Source: Theobroma cacao (lineage: Eukaryota; Streptophyta; Magnoliopsida; Malvales; Malvaceae). Taken from it: a stretch of DNA of 64,000 nucleotides. The number at the start of each line of letters is the position of its first letter. Within the stretch, counting starts at the first letter, position 1. Shown here piece by piece: positions 12,571-24,800 of this stretch. The stretch is from assembly GCF_000208745.1 (NCBI RefSeq), contig NC_030853.1, positions 3,207,171 through 3,271,170 of the forward strand, written 5' to 3'. Made by a program: the position numbers and the translations under genes. The notes below the pieces were generated by a model. It was not told the DNA's origin. It worked only from the letters and a program-made list of their open reading frames with translations, and ran no database searches.

Positions 12571-12672
12571 TCGTTTTTTTTCTTTTATAATTAGAAGAAG
12601 GGAGATTCGAATCTTGCTCTTTAAACAAAGAATCATGCATCAACCAATGAGCCAAATGCTTATCATTTGAAC
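12571..12672 (-). mobile_element. Probable tRNA-derived SINE
   Basis: On the minus strand the sequence has a polymerase III A-box-like TGGCTCATTGG (about 12,644-12,654) and, about 30 bases further on, a B-box-like GATTCGAATC (about 12,604-12,613). It ends in an A-rich tail (the T-run at 12,573-12,585 on the plus strand). That spacing is as in tRNA genes, but no cloverleaf can be drawn, which fits a tRNA-derived SINE of about 100 bases. I did not find a clear target-site duplication. Confidence 0.45.
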
Positions 12673-13111
12673 TAACTTTTTGCCAAATCCATCTTCAGAA
12701 TAATCATTGCCATGTTCAGTTTGAGTTAGTAAAACTTACATGTGATCACCTTGCAATGTCAATCTTCACAAATGACAAGAATAATGCTTGAGGAACGGGC
12801 CATGCGAAGCAGGGCTAAAGTCAGAAAAGAATGATGAATCACCATGCTGGCATCTTCTTGGGACACAACATGAATAAGCATAGAATGCTATGGCATTACA
12901 CATCCCCCCTGAAGTGCCCCTAGTGTCTAAGCTGCTGTAAGTCTTTTGGAGAGTGAAAAACATCATGAAAACGACAGTTGCATTTAGTTAAATAGATTGC
13001 ATCACAATTAGCATAACATCATAATTACAACAAGGAGTCATGCGCTAATGCACTCGCGAAGTCATACATCAAAAGTAGAAGCCAAAACTTCAAAGCTCTA
13101 CCGATATATCA
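12673..13111. other. 3' flank of the UTP23 gene
   Basis: Non-coding AT-rich sequence, partly the likely 3' UTR of the minus-strand UTP23 gene. Nothing else was seen. Confidence 0.5.
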
Positions 13112-15174
13112 CTACACACCATCTGTCCCATCAAGCCTTTTACCTCTGCGTGACCTCTTCCTTTTCCTCTTGCTTTGTGCATTGCCATCATCACCCTTAG
13201 CTTCCTGCAAAGAGATTCGAACATCAAACAACGTATGAAAGTAAATTATAACTTTCATCTCAAAGGTCAAATAGATCAATGATGCCATGCATGCTGCAAG
13301 CCCGCAATATTTCAATCAAGTTACTGCAATGTCCATGATGGAGTTTGTCATTCTGTCTGAGATCCCTACTAGTGGGAGGAGGATCATCAGACATCAGATT
13401 ATTTACCTCAATTACAGAAACAAGGAATACACATTTGAAAGAGAGAAGTACAAGCAACCAGAAATCGTTCTACATTCAAAGCTCACCTTCCCAGAAGCAA
13501 GACTTGTGTTTTCATGACTCTTTTTCTTCTTAACTGAAAGTGGATTTGGACCCTATAAAATTCAAAAAGAAAAAAAAAATTGATCCCATGAGTACCTTAA
13601 AGAAAGCATTTACATAGGAATGATAGCACAGCACCAAATTATATCTTAGTGTATAAACTCCTTTAATCTTATATCAACTTAAAATGCACTGTCCAAAGTT
13701 CCCATCCTCCTTTTATTTTCTTCAACCGGTATTAGCTTGTACTTTTCCCCAATTTCCAAATATATTATTCAGATATTGAATTCTTACGATTCTAGACGTT
13801 TTGTTTAAATGAGTCGATGTAAAGAAAGTATTGCACAGTCCAAGAAACCTGGGAAAATTAACTCATAACAACAAATGCATAAACCATAAAACTCCTGCAT
13901 ATAGTAACCATATAGCTTAGAGATTAGCAAACATGACCAAATTGGTACAAGTAGGAAGATGGATATGCGATAGGACCTTACCTTAGCTTTCTTTCTTTTA
14001 AATCGAACTCTATCCTTTATATCTCTTTCCTTTCCTGCATAATTCCTTGTATTATGTGGCAGCAACCCTGGACTGTGATAACCTAAACCTTCCTCGTCAG
14101 ATGAACCCTCTGCATCTGCATTTGCCAAAATGCTAGTAGTCCTCTTCTCTAATGCCTTATATTCCTTGTCAGTCATATGAAGGCGTTTTTCTTCAGAAGA
14201 TTGTGCAAACTCACGCTGAAATTTAGATGGTGGCTCAAGGAAAAGGGCATTTCTCAGGCCAAATATTAAAGGAACTTTAGGCACCTGAATTAAGAAAGTG
14301 AAACTAATTAGAATACATGTTCAAAGGCAAAATTCAATACAAATTCAATAAAAGAGAACGGATAACAGAGAATGTAGAATCTCCAAATGCTATAAACTTT
14401 TAAAGCTGGAGGCAAATAATATTATGTCCTTGAAGGAACGAATAGTACATAACACGCAAAACAATGGAGCAAATAGAAACATAAAAGGTTAAGAAAAGGA
14501 AAGAACGTTGCCTTCTGAAGTTTCTTTCGAAGATCAGCATCCTGGGTAGCAACAAAAAAGTGCTCAGAATTATTTTCTCCAATGACCTCCGCAATGCAAG
14601 CATCGGCACTAACCCTCTTCTCATGATCACATCTGAATATGAGGTTCAATTACAGTTCAAACAAAATTAATCCATAGCAAGCAGTACAAACTAGGAAAAA
14701 GATAGCATATGATCAACTTTCCACAAATATTGTCAAAAGATTCAAAGTTTACGACGAAAGAGAGAAAGAAAGAAAGAAAGAAAGGGGTTACCTTGCAATT
14801 GCGAGTTTACGAGCTGCTTGGAAGGATGCAGACTGGGAAGCACCAAGCGTTTTCAGCTCCGCCAGAACACAGCTGAAAACCCCACACAGAAAAGTTGTTT
14901 GATTTTCAACTAATTGAAAGCAAACTATCTTTAGCGACCCAACCGCATAAGGAAAAGATTAAAAAATTGAGAGAGAAGGGAACCTGGTGGTAAAAAGCTT
15001 GACAGGGGCAGAAAGACAATTGGAGAGAGCCTTGTCGGCGGGTATTAAGTCATTGTGAAGAAGGTGATGAACAAAAGTCCCATCGCAAAGAACCTTGAAG
15101 GGCTGCCTGAACCCGAAGCACACTGAGAAAAATCTCACTGTCTTCCTGTGACGCTTCTGCTTCTTGAATCTCAT
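13112..15174 (-). CDS. UTP23: rRNA-processing protein UTP23 homologue (PIN domain)
   Basis: Nucleolar small-subunit processome factor; in yeast and human UTP23 is needed for early 18S rRNA processing and binds the snR30/U17 snoRNA. Six exons: 14984-15174, 14792-14872, 14512-14632, 13982-14284, 13487-13552 and 13112-13204. They sum to 855 nt, exactly 284 codons plus TAG, with all phases matching. The protein starts MRFKKQKRHRKTVRFF, then PFKVLCDGTFVHHLL and ADKALSNCL of the degenerate PIN fold, a Cys/His zinc-binding stretch (RCDHEKRVSADACIAE), VATQDADLRKKLQK and VPKVPLIFGLRNALFLEPPS. It ends in a lysine/arginine-rich tail (KRKRKRSRRGKR), as is usual for UTP23. Intron 3 appears to use a GC donor (AAG|GCAACG) with a normal AG acceptor; no GT donor there keeps the frame. 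An FCF1 paralogue is less likely because of the length and the basic tail. Confidence 0.92.
14761..14784. repeat. (GAAA)n microsatellite in a UTP23 intron
   Basis: About five GAAA units, read as TTTC on the gene strand, lie in the intron between exons 2 and 3, next to the donor. Confidence 0.85.
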
Positions 15175-17183
15175 ATTTCTCTTCTCTCTTCCGTTCCAAA
15201 GGTTGAGACTTCACAACCCACACACGGACAGTCGCAGACAGAGCACCCAAAATCCAACTTCGGTCAGGGCAGATCCTAGATAAGGCAGGGGTTTCAGTTT
15301 CCGAGGGTTTATTTTGGGTTTAAGCAAAGGCAATTTGGAACAAAAATAGGAATGAAATTGTCTGGTCTGTTAGGCCATGAGCCCACCCTAGGCCCAAAAT
15401 GAAAAAGCTTTAGCAGTCCAACCCATTTGCAATCATGGCTAAAAGGGCAACTTTGAAATTTTACTGTACTGGTAGGGATATAAATGAGTAAGGCATGCCT
15501 TAATTTTTTAGATATATTAACCGGAACTATATTATTTGATAGGGAGCCTAAATCCTATAAATACCTAATTAAATTTTTTAACTAAAATGTATCTAAATAT
15601 CCTAAACACTATTATAAATATTTAGATAAATAAAATTATAAATTTATTTTTATATATATTATAAATAAAAATTAATTTTAAAATCATAATTAAATCATGA
15701 ATATTAATAAGTTTTATATTAATTATAAAAATTTATAAACAAAATAATATATAAAATTAAAATTTAATATTAAAAATTATTATTCATAACTAGATTTAAG
15801 TAATGAGTGTTTTAATATCACTATCCGAACTCGTGACGAGTAGTAATTTTACTAATAGAACCCAATTCGAACCCGATTATAGGATATCATAATCCTGTTT
15901 AATTAGGTCAATACACCAATTACAAAGTATCCATTGCCACCCTAATACATCAAAGAGTTTATCAAAATTTAGGACACAATTTTCTTCATTGGTTAGTAGG
16001 ATAAAGGTGTTCATTTGTTAGTAGCATAATGGTTCCACCTTTATCCTTGTCATTAGTGGCTTGAATTCTATTCTTGTTTCAAGTCAACAGGTTTTTTACC
16101 TGTCTAAACCACAAGAAACTAGAGAGACTCCCTATAACATTAGCAACAAATACAGGTGTACAATGAGAGTATCTCCTTTACATTATGACAGGGAAATCAG
16201 AAACATTACATAGCACAGCCTTCATACACTTATTGGGCAGTTACATCTGTGATCTTATGTATGTACATATAAAAAATCTCTTCTCTTATGTTTCAAATGC
16301 AAAAGGAAAATGATACACAGAGTTCGAGACAAGATCTTTCCCGAATCTTCAAGGAACAAAATTCTTTTATCATCATTCAATGTGAATGCCTGATGAGGGC
16401 CAAAATCTGGCATTCCGTTGTTATCAGTCTCTACCTCTCAACTATTCAACAAATTTCCATTGCCACATAACTCACAGCAATCAGCCTTCCTTGCTAAAAC
16501 TATTCCTTCAATCTGTGATTTGATGCTGGTAAACTGTTACATCATAGCAATGCGGCAATGCTGATGCAATTCAATCTTTCCATCAGGAGATAAAAAAAGT
16601 TCATTAAAATACAAAGGCTCCATTGAATAATTACAGTATGGATAGCAAACACTTTTATAGACAGTGATTTCTGCATATTTTCCCATTAAGCTGGTTAAGG
16701 AGAAACAGAGAACCTTACACATATGATCAAGCTAGATATAGCTATCACAAATCACAATTGCACAAAGAATTTTAAACAAAAGGAAGGAAAGGCTCTGGCA
16801 AACACTTTTATCAATGTATAACAATATAATGACTGTCACAACCCTAGACAAAATCAGAAAGTTGCAAAAGATCAACAGCCTAAAATCATCTCATTGTTAG
16901 AAAAGCTAAATCAGTTTTGGATAACATATCAATTAAGGGCAAGAAGTACAAGTTTGAAGTACGAAGACATCCTTCTTCCCACAATGATCAATCCAACAAA
17001 GCAGGGTCCGTTTAAAGCACAAGAATTCAAGAATTAGCAATTTGAAAGGTGCATGTATAGTCATGACAGCCCCAAAGTTAAAAAGCAGGGCCAGTGGCAA
17101 TAGTCAAAGCATGCTATACGATTGTATGGCTATACACATTGACCTAGGAGAGTAAATAGGAATCGAGAAATGCTACCAATCGA
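15175..17183. other. Intergenic: UTP23 promoter and UPF0496 3' flank
   Basis: The first 150 bases are the presumed UTP23 promoter and 5' UTR. About 15,500-15,800 is a very AT-rich stretch. About 16,100-17,180 is less AT-rich and may hold the 3' UTR of the UPF0496 gene. No coding signal was recognised. Confidence 0.5.
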
Positions 17184-18425
17184 TCATGAATAAGTAGATT
17201 GATGATGATGGATCTGGTCGAGTAGCTTAGCTCTGAATTTATTGACAGAATTAAAGCATAGGCATATATGTTCCTCAAGTTCTTTGAGCTGGTCAAGAAA
17301 ATTGTCATGGCTACCGCGTAGATGTTTCACAACTTCATGGATGGGGTATATGTCTCTATCTCTCTCCAATCCAAATCGTATAAGCTGCCTGTCGGCCTCA
17401 ACTGAAGTATACAACAAGGCAACAAGGCGATCAATGGTGTCAAGATCATAGTTATGGACAGAAGTTCCCTTTTTAGCAACATCAAGTTGAGCCATATGGG
17501 CAAGCTGTTTCCTCCTGAGATCAGTTGGAACATAAACAAGACAAAGTGGGGTAGCCACAAGGCCTACAATGGAAGCAAGGGCATTAGTGGAGATAACCAC
17601 GGCTGAAACAACAACTCCAACGACAGTGCCAATTAAGCAAATGGCAGAGCCAGTAGTTGCGCGGTGCAGGAAGCGAACTCTAGAATGGGATTTGTTGATT
17701 CTGTGATCAAGCTGCTCCTTGAGCTGGGAGAAACTACAGCGCATCTCGTTGAAGTTATGGGAGTCAGGACGAGGAAAAGGATTGTCAAGGCTATCGAATT
17801 GTTGGAAAACATCGAACGCCCAGTTACACTGCGCCTGACTAATGGAATTGAGTTCATATGGGAACACTTGAAGCAGCTCAGTAATAGGGGAATAGAGGGT
17901 ACGAGCACGATCTACGCATTGGCAGAGCAAGAGGCAGAGATCGGTGATATTTTCGCTGTGCTCAAAGTAGGTAGAAACCAAGCGAGTGAGGGTAGCTTTG
18001 GGGTTGGTGTGGCGAAGAGCTTGGGCGACGCAATCTCTGTTGGGCTGCAGCATCTGCGACAAAATCAGATGATGGGTATCCCCATTTTCAAGCATATCCT
18101 CAACTTGCACCCGCTCCTCAATCCTGGACCGCATCTCGTTGTAGGAATTGGTTTGCACGGCGAGAGTGTACTCCCGACTGAGATTGAAGGTAGGTGAGGG
18201 CTGAGTGCTGGACCTGGGCGTTCCCTCGGAGGAATCCCCTGGGACAAGAAGAAAGCAAGTTTGTTTGAGGCATTTACGCAAACGCTTCCATTGCAAGCAA
18301 AAAACATCAGGGTGAGGGGAGGACATATCTTTACCTTGGGAAGCTGGGGGACAGGAATTGAGATCGATCGTTTGGGTTTGAGGCGAGGTCGGAGGAGGCG
18401 ATGGTTTGAAGGAGAGGCACTGCAT
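17184..18425 (-). CDS. UPF0496 family protein
   Basis: Single-exon gene of 413 codons. The protein has a low-complexity Pro/Ser/Thr-rich N terminus (1-100), then SREYTLAVQTNSYNEMRSRI, the usual start of the UPF0496 (DUF677-like) domain. A helical region and one hydrophobic hairpin (about 255-300: ATTGSAICLIGTVVGVVV and ALASIVGLVATPLCLVYV) follow, then a long C-terminal helical part. The family is plant-specific with no biochemical role established; related proteins (BYPASS1- and At14a-like) are linked to membranes. The closest named relative by pattern is At3g19330, which in Arabidopsis lies near a DUF3754 gene as here. The plus strand carries a 177-codon open frame, but it is an antisense shadow. 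Confidence 0.88.
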   Translation of the reverse strand: MQCLSFKPSPPPTSPQTQTIDLNSCPPASQGKDMSSPHPDVFCLQWKRLRKCLKQTCFLLVPGDSSEGTPRSSTQPSPTFNLSREYTLAVQTNSYNEMRSRIEERVQVEDMLENGDTHHLILSQMLQPNRDCVAQALRHTNPKATLTRLVSTYFEHSENITDLCLLLCQCVDRARTLYSPITELLQVFPYELNSISQAQCNWAFDVFQQFDSLDNPFPRPDSHNFNEMRCSFSQLKEQLDHRINKSHSRVRFLHRATTGSAICLIGTVVGVVVSAVVISTNALASIVGLVATPLCLVYVPTDLRRKQLAHMAQLDVAKKGTSVHNYDLDTIDRLVALLYTSVEADRQLIRFGLERDRDIYPIHEVVKHLRGSHDNFLDQLKELEEHICLCFNSVNKFRAKLLDQIHHHQSTYS

Positions 18426-19077
18426 CTTCTTGTTCTCTACTATACTCTACTTTACTTTGCATTACTAGTTGTAATAACTTATATACCAATTAGAAGACGA
18501 AATTTAGAAGAAGATGGGAAAAAGAGGCCACAGAAATATTTTATTATTATTTTCATGAAAACAATTAAAATAAAAAATTTTATTTTAAAATATATATTGA
18601 ACTCGTTAATTAATACATTATTTTCTGATTTAAAAGAGTAAAGATGAATCTGTCTTCCTCAATTTTTTTAAAACAGAAATTATAAAAAAATTAATTAATA
18701 ATATTAAAAAAGAGGTCATTTTGAAATATCTTAAAAAAAAAGAAAGAACTGAAGAAGTAATTAACACATGGTGAAAATAGAGGAGATAAATGTTTATTGT
18801 CCCAAAAGGAAGAAAGAAGGTATAAATCACACCAGCACTTTGCTATTAACAACAAATAATGGTTTACAACAAGATTTCTCATGCATTTTATGATGGTAAA
18901 AAAGAAAAAAAAAATGAAAAAATTAATAACAGCTGTTCTTTATACACTTAGCAAACAGCTGATTCTCCTCTCTAAGTTTTCCCAAAGGAAAAAGACAATG
19001 CAAAAATTTCTACTTCACCAATATCACACTCTCACAATTTGGCGGCAAACACAGCTTTCCTTTTTTTCTTTTTTTTT
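18426..19077. other. Intergenic between two tandem minus-strand genes
   Basis: AT-rich spacer holding the presumed UPF0496 promoter and the 3' UTR of the kinase gene. Poly-A/T runs only. Confidence 0.5.
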
Positions 19078-21842
19078 TTATTTTGTTGCTCTGAAGAGCT
19101 GGCTCCCAAGGGTCACAGTTGGGGTTCCTTCCCCCATCACTGTTGTCAAGCTCATCTCTTTATCGAGTATCCTATCCAGTTCCATTACCACATAGCTCAT
19201 TGCAGGTCTCCTCTCGCTCGAAGGTTCCACGCATCGGACCATTAACTTTATGAATTCTTCCATGCCTTCACCTGTGAAGCTACTCCCCAACCTCTGATCG
19301 ATCATGCTGGAAATGTTGCTATAGTCCTGACTATTTTGCACCTTCCGAAACAAAAGAGATATCAGACAAGCAACAGTAGTGATTTTCCTCTAAGCCTACA
19401 TTGGTCTAAAAGTAATAAGATAAGCTACAATCACCATGCCCGTGCAGGCACAAACTACTGCTGTAGATGTCTGCAAACAGGCAAATGCTCTCTCGGGGAG
19501 AAATTGCAAGCTTGTAAGTCAAATCTTTCAGTAGCAAGATACTGATATCCATGATCCATATGGTAACCACCTACCTACTAAATCATGTGGTTGTGACTAT
19601 ACGATTTAGAAACACACAAATAAAATGCACGGCCCAGGACCAGGAACTTGGCATATCTGCATCCATGGTGTTTATGAAACCACTAACATATGCAGACACA
19701 AGAACATCCCCAAGCTTGTAAGTCAAATCTTTCAGTAGCAAGATACTGATAGCCATGATCCATATAGTAAGCACCTACCTGCTAATCATGTGGCCATTGA
19801 TGCATGATTTAGAAACACACAAATGAATTGCACACGGCCAGAAACTTTGCCTGTCTGCATCCATGCTGTTTATGAAGCCAATAACATATGCTGACACAGA
19901 AAATTCCATAGATGCACAAACATGCAAATGCTTCCTCACAAAGAAATGCAAGCTTGCAAGTATTCTTTCAATAGCAAGATACCGATAGCTGTAATCACCC
20001 TGGTCATCCCCCTCCCACTAACTCATGTGGTACCAAACAAATAATTCAAAAACATAGAAATAACAAGCAGATATGGAGCCGAAATCATACCCACTCAACG
20101 AGGTTCTCTGTGGAGTCTGAAGATGGTAATTCTGATGCTTCCCGTCCGCTTACTAACTCCAAAAGGAATACTCCAAAACTATATACATCACTTTTTTCAG
20201 AAAAACGTCTAAACTCCCTCACCCTGCATTAGTCAATGCATACAGGTAAGAATAACGAATGATGCATCACCAGATCAGTCACAGAGTGAAGAGGGAGTCA
20301 AGAGCATAGTACTCAGGAGCAAGGAATATCTCATCAGCTGTCACTTGAGAAGAAGGACCAGCAACATCAATTCTTCCCAGGAAATTACGTAGTCCTGCAT
20401 CTGCAACCTTAGCGATAAAATTCTCATCTACAAGAACATTGGCTGTTTTGAAATCTTTATGTACCAATCGAGGACTTAGGGAGTGAAGATGAGCCAAACC
20501 TGCAAAGGGACCAATAACTGAGAGAACATAAATGAGGCAGTAAAATTTCAAAATGTTACAACCATAGAAGATGAAAATCTGAATTTCAAAGTGTTACAGA
20601 AGCTTACAAAAGAATTTTGTAGGACCGTTATTGCTATTTGGATAGTTTATCTAAAGAAAAGAAAAACTGATACCAGGAAAGCCACAAATGCTCACTGATT
20701 TTGCAGAGGATCACCTTTAGCTGCACCTAGAGCTATTGAAAGTCTATGCTTGAATTCTAGCTTCTGAGGTGACACTTGACCAGCTCCTGCAGAAACAAAT
20801 CAGGAAAAATAAATACCATTTCATTTTCACCACCAAATCCTAAACACACATATACAATATATAGGAGGAAAAGTCTTGTTCACAAATGCAAAAATTGTGA
20901 CTGGATAGAGAGTTACCGTACAAGTGAATGGAAACGCTTCCATTGGGTATATATTCGTATATTAGAAACTGTTGATTATTTTCCTGGCAGTAGCCCAAAA
21001 GAGTGACAAGATTCCGATGCTGAATTGATGAAAGATAGCACGCCTAGGAGTAAAGTTCAGTGCCATTAGATCAAAGGATAAACAGTGCAAGAATAAGATA
21101 AAGTTTGTACTAAAGAAGCATAAATTGGGAAAGATATTAGGTCAATTTAAAGGCAAATCTAAATTTTAGAATTTTTTGGAAGCCACTGAAAAATCTCTAC
21201 CACACTTCAAAGCAATCCTGACTTAGAAGTAAACACGAATCTTAAAACGGAAGAAATAGACTCAATTAACTGCTTAAATTGAAATAGTTTTCAGTAGAAG
21301 AAATATTAGTTATCATTCGCCTTTAGCATGATCCAGGCAGCCTTATGCAATCACTTTTAGGTAGATGGCAGGGAAGTGATAGTTACCTCATCAATGAATT
21401 CCTGACTATACGCTCCAGCTCGCTTTTTGATGGCAACCAGCATCCCCTCTTGAAGCAAACCCTTATATACCTCACCAAATTTTCCTTCCCCAATCAGGTT
21501 TCGATCACTAAAATTTTTGGTCGCCGAAGACAACTCCTCAATCTCAAAACGTTTAGCTTCTCGTAATGATAACTCAACCCCAAGATGTCTTCCTAGAAAA
21601 TGTCAGTGGAAACACCACAAATCAGTTATCTGTACACTCTGCCTGTGGGCCTTTAAGGGAGTCCAAAAAACATACATGACATAAATGTTACCTTGAACAG
21701 ATGGATCCGAGGACCCTGTCTCTGATCTTCTCGAAACACCACGTTTATGAAATAGGCAGAACCATATAAGCAAGCCAACTATCCCCACCAATGCCATGGC
21801 TCCTGCAGCACCTCCTAATATTGCTGCAAGAGTCCTTGACAT
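19078..21842 (-). CDS. Short membrane-anchored protein kinase, atypical motifs
   Basis: Seven exons: 21692-21842, 21387-21592, 20917-21043, 20715-20786, 20313-20499, 20091-20223 and 19078-19341. They total 1,140 nt, exactly 379 codons plus TAA, with every phase matching. There is no signal peptide or ectodomain; a hydrophobic segment (about 4-25, AAILGGAAGAMALVGIVGLL) is followed by HKR, so it is a type III-like anchor with a cytosolic kinase. The kinase has the glycine loop IGEGKFGEVYKG (84-95) and VAIKK (K106). The catalytic loop reads HKDFKTAN (199-206) in place of HRDxKxxN, and the DFG motif is DAG (219-221). D201, N206 and D219 are kept, so activity is possible but the active-site geometry is unusual. 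SDVYSFGVFLLELVSG marks an RLK/Pelle family member. The start ATG follows an intron-like acceptor (CATACCAG|ATG), so the 5' UTR is probably spliced. I could not assign a named subfamily. Confidence 0.85.
19470..20070. repeat. Tandem repeat inside the last kinase intron
   Basis: The intron at 19342-20090 is built mainly of about three diverged copies of a unit of roughly 204-238 bp. The marker AAGCTTG(T/C)AAGT starts at 19,508, 19,712 and 19,950. The companion blocks 'aacacacaaat' and 'ctgcatccatg' recur at matching offsets in two of the copies. The first two copies are almost identical over about 40 bases; the third is more diverged and lacks some bases. Confidence 0.8.
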
Positions 21843-24800
21843 CTGGTATGGGAACTACTTCAGCTATGCAGTAAAGTATAACTGGGATTTGATTGACTAT
21901 ACATTGAACCTGAAATAAATAGGATGGCACAAGCAGATAAATCTTTATCTAGAATCAACATAAGCATTCATTTCAAGCAACAAAAGCAGAGTGCATAAAA
22001 AAGAAACGGCATACATATGATCCATTTCGTATAGATGTGAAGGTAACGCAAGCAAGTTGGTAGCTAGCAGGCGGAAGACAATCTTATAGAACAGAGATGA
22101 TGTTTTGCGTTTGTTAAGAAACTTTGTAGATGGAAGCAGACCAAACGCAAAGAAGCAACTGGCATGAGGACGTTTCACATTCAGTAATACTGAATACCCA
22201 TTAAATAGAAACGCTCAACATTGTAGTTATCCGAATCATGCACATCAAAATCATTCAATTGGACATATAAAGTACAGTCTAACACGGCAACAATTCAATT
22301 GGTGGTTAAAAACCGATATTACTTTTTAAGTCAAATCACAGACAAACAATGGTAAGACATTGATGGAAATAGGGAAAACAGAATAAAGTCCGAAGCTTGA
22401 GACCTGTATTCCCAGAGAAATAATGCAGCCAGATCTCCAGAAACCTCAGCTTCATTTGGCAATGAGAAATTGAATTGATCTCCTAGGAGCAGAATCACCC
22501 AAATTGAAAATCACCCACATTGCCACATTGAAAGAAACAGGAAAATCTTATGATCTTGGGGGAACAAATCAAGAGATGCCCAGAATTAGATAGAGTGAAT
22601 GAGTGAAATCAGGGAAAAGGGTGTGGGCAGAGAGAAGAGAAAGCAATGATGAGGAATTGAGGAGCAATAGTTGAAGTTGTTGGAATTGGTGTAGTTGGCT
22701 TTAAAAACGAGGAGGAAGGTCCAAATCATCAAAAGCAATGAAACAACACCAAAACAAAACAACACAACACAACACAGAGACAGCTTTGGGCTGCAAGTTT
22801 AATGAAAACGAATCACGCTCCCTGAAGCATCTACCTATCTCCGCTTGTACTTTTGAATTAAAAAAATATAAATGAATTGAGAATTTAATAGAAATTAATA
22901 ATCACTGAGAATCATCGTTGGATACAGACAATGCCGACAGAAAGTGACCCTGCGCCGACAACACTATCTCTCAGGGTTTAATATCCTCTCTCTCTACCAA
23001 ACCACCCCCAACAATTCCTTCAGCAAATTTATACACACACCCACCAAAGTAAAGAAACAACCCGGAAAACTTAACAACCCGAAAAAAGTTCTAAGTTTTG
23101 AAGCACAAGAGATTACTGATAAACAATATAAACAAGAAAGAAGAAGGAACTTGTTTTTTTTGGTAGAAAAGCAATTCTTTCTTTGTTTTGATTTGAATTT
23201 GATGTGTTTTCCTTTTTGGTTTTTTGTTTTTGTGGGCTGTAAAGCAGTATCATGGTTGTCTGGTACTGCAAGTTGAGATGGTTTTATTTGGTATGCCCTG
23301 TACAAGGCATCTTGGCTGTAACACCCCCCCNCCCCCCCCCCCACCCCCACCCCCACCCCCACGCACTCACAAATTCACAATTTTTACATCCAACAACAGA
23401 TGGCATTTACAGCAGTAGAATATACACCCAATACCCAAAAAACTGTACTCTTATTTCTGATAACAAAATATTCTACTACCAACGATATACTCTATTGGTT
23501 CTAACCAAGGATTTTTTTTTATATTTTCTATCTATATAGTGTATGAAATCAGGGAAAAACAAGGGGCAAACACACTAACTTTTATATAATGATGAAACAG
23601 AGGACAAACAAATGTATAAGTACGCAATAAAGAAAGAACAAGTGAGAGAGATTCAAAGCTGTGGGGTTGCTATCCCCACCAGCCAGCTATGTTGACATTG
23701 CTCCTAACTCATTGATTTCAATAATGTTGTTTTTATCTTTATTTTATTTTATAATATATGTATACAGCTTACAGCAGCAGATGAGAAGGAAAAAAGTATT
23801 GAGAACTACTATAAAGCGAAGTCCAAAGAAAATATATAAACGGCTACCTCTACAGCTCTCTGCTCCCTTTTTGCCTTTTGTTTATTCTAAACTCTCATAT
23901 GGAAGATGAAAACACTTTGGATTCTCGTGGCCCTAAGCATGAATGATGGAAGATTGAGGGGGATGATTTCTAGGATGCGGCCAAAGGTGTTGCAGTTAGA
24001 GATACCCTTTTCTTTTCCTTTTTTGTTGTATCATCTATGGGTGAATATCAGCAGTCAGCAACACCAAATGCAGGGCATGATTGGGTTTTTGAAAGTGAAG
24101 AGCCATGACTTCAGGCTTCCATTATTTAATGTGTGACACCAAGGATAATCGTAATGCAGGAACTACTTTGATTAAATATGTTTAAATACATGTCAACGTC
24201 CAGCATTATTGTGGATTAAATGACATTTGAACCTCTGGAATCTGGATTACTGCTAGAACTTCATCCCTGGTCTCACTCAAAGTGTGTTTTCTTGTCATAT
24301 GGACCTCTTGGTCTCACCCAAAATGGTTGCCATTTGCTTTTCCCAATCCGCGTTCACACTCCATAATCCACCCCCCTTAATCAAGGATATTAAGGACTAT
24401 GTACCTCATCAATGTTTCAATTTCCATTCAACCATATTTACATCGTGGAATAATTTCTACATGTGAAAACAACACATTTCAAGAATGTTAGCAGCATCGG
24501 TCTTGATTTGTTTTTGCAGAAGCTTTGAGAATTAGGTGGAACTCATTTATTTAGCAGTCATCATCTCTCGGTTTCCTAGTTTCCTAGTTGCAGTTTGAAT
24601 GGGATGTTGAATTGATGCTTTAAATGACTTTCACTCACCCATGTCCGTCATCAGCAAATCAAACCATACTCTTATGATCAAGGATTTGATCAAAGAGGAA
24701 CACTTGAAAATTACAAGAATGTTTGAAATCATACGAATATAGTGATATTGATTTGTTACAAAATGTAGTATCCAATACCAATTGCCATAATGGAAATTGA

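Noticed and set aside
17664..18197. 177-codon plus-strand open frame opposite the UPF0496 gene
   Set aside because: It is exactly antisense to a conserved protein, has no domain, and mirrors the codon structure of the real gene.
22994..23362. Gly/Val-rich 122-codon frame
   Set aside because: Its N terminus is the translated poly-C repeat including the N; an artefact.
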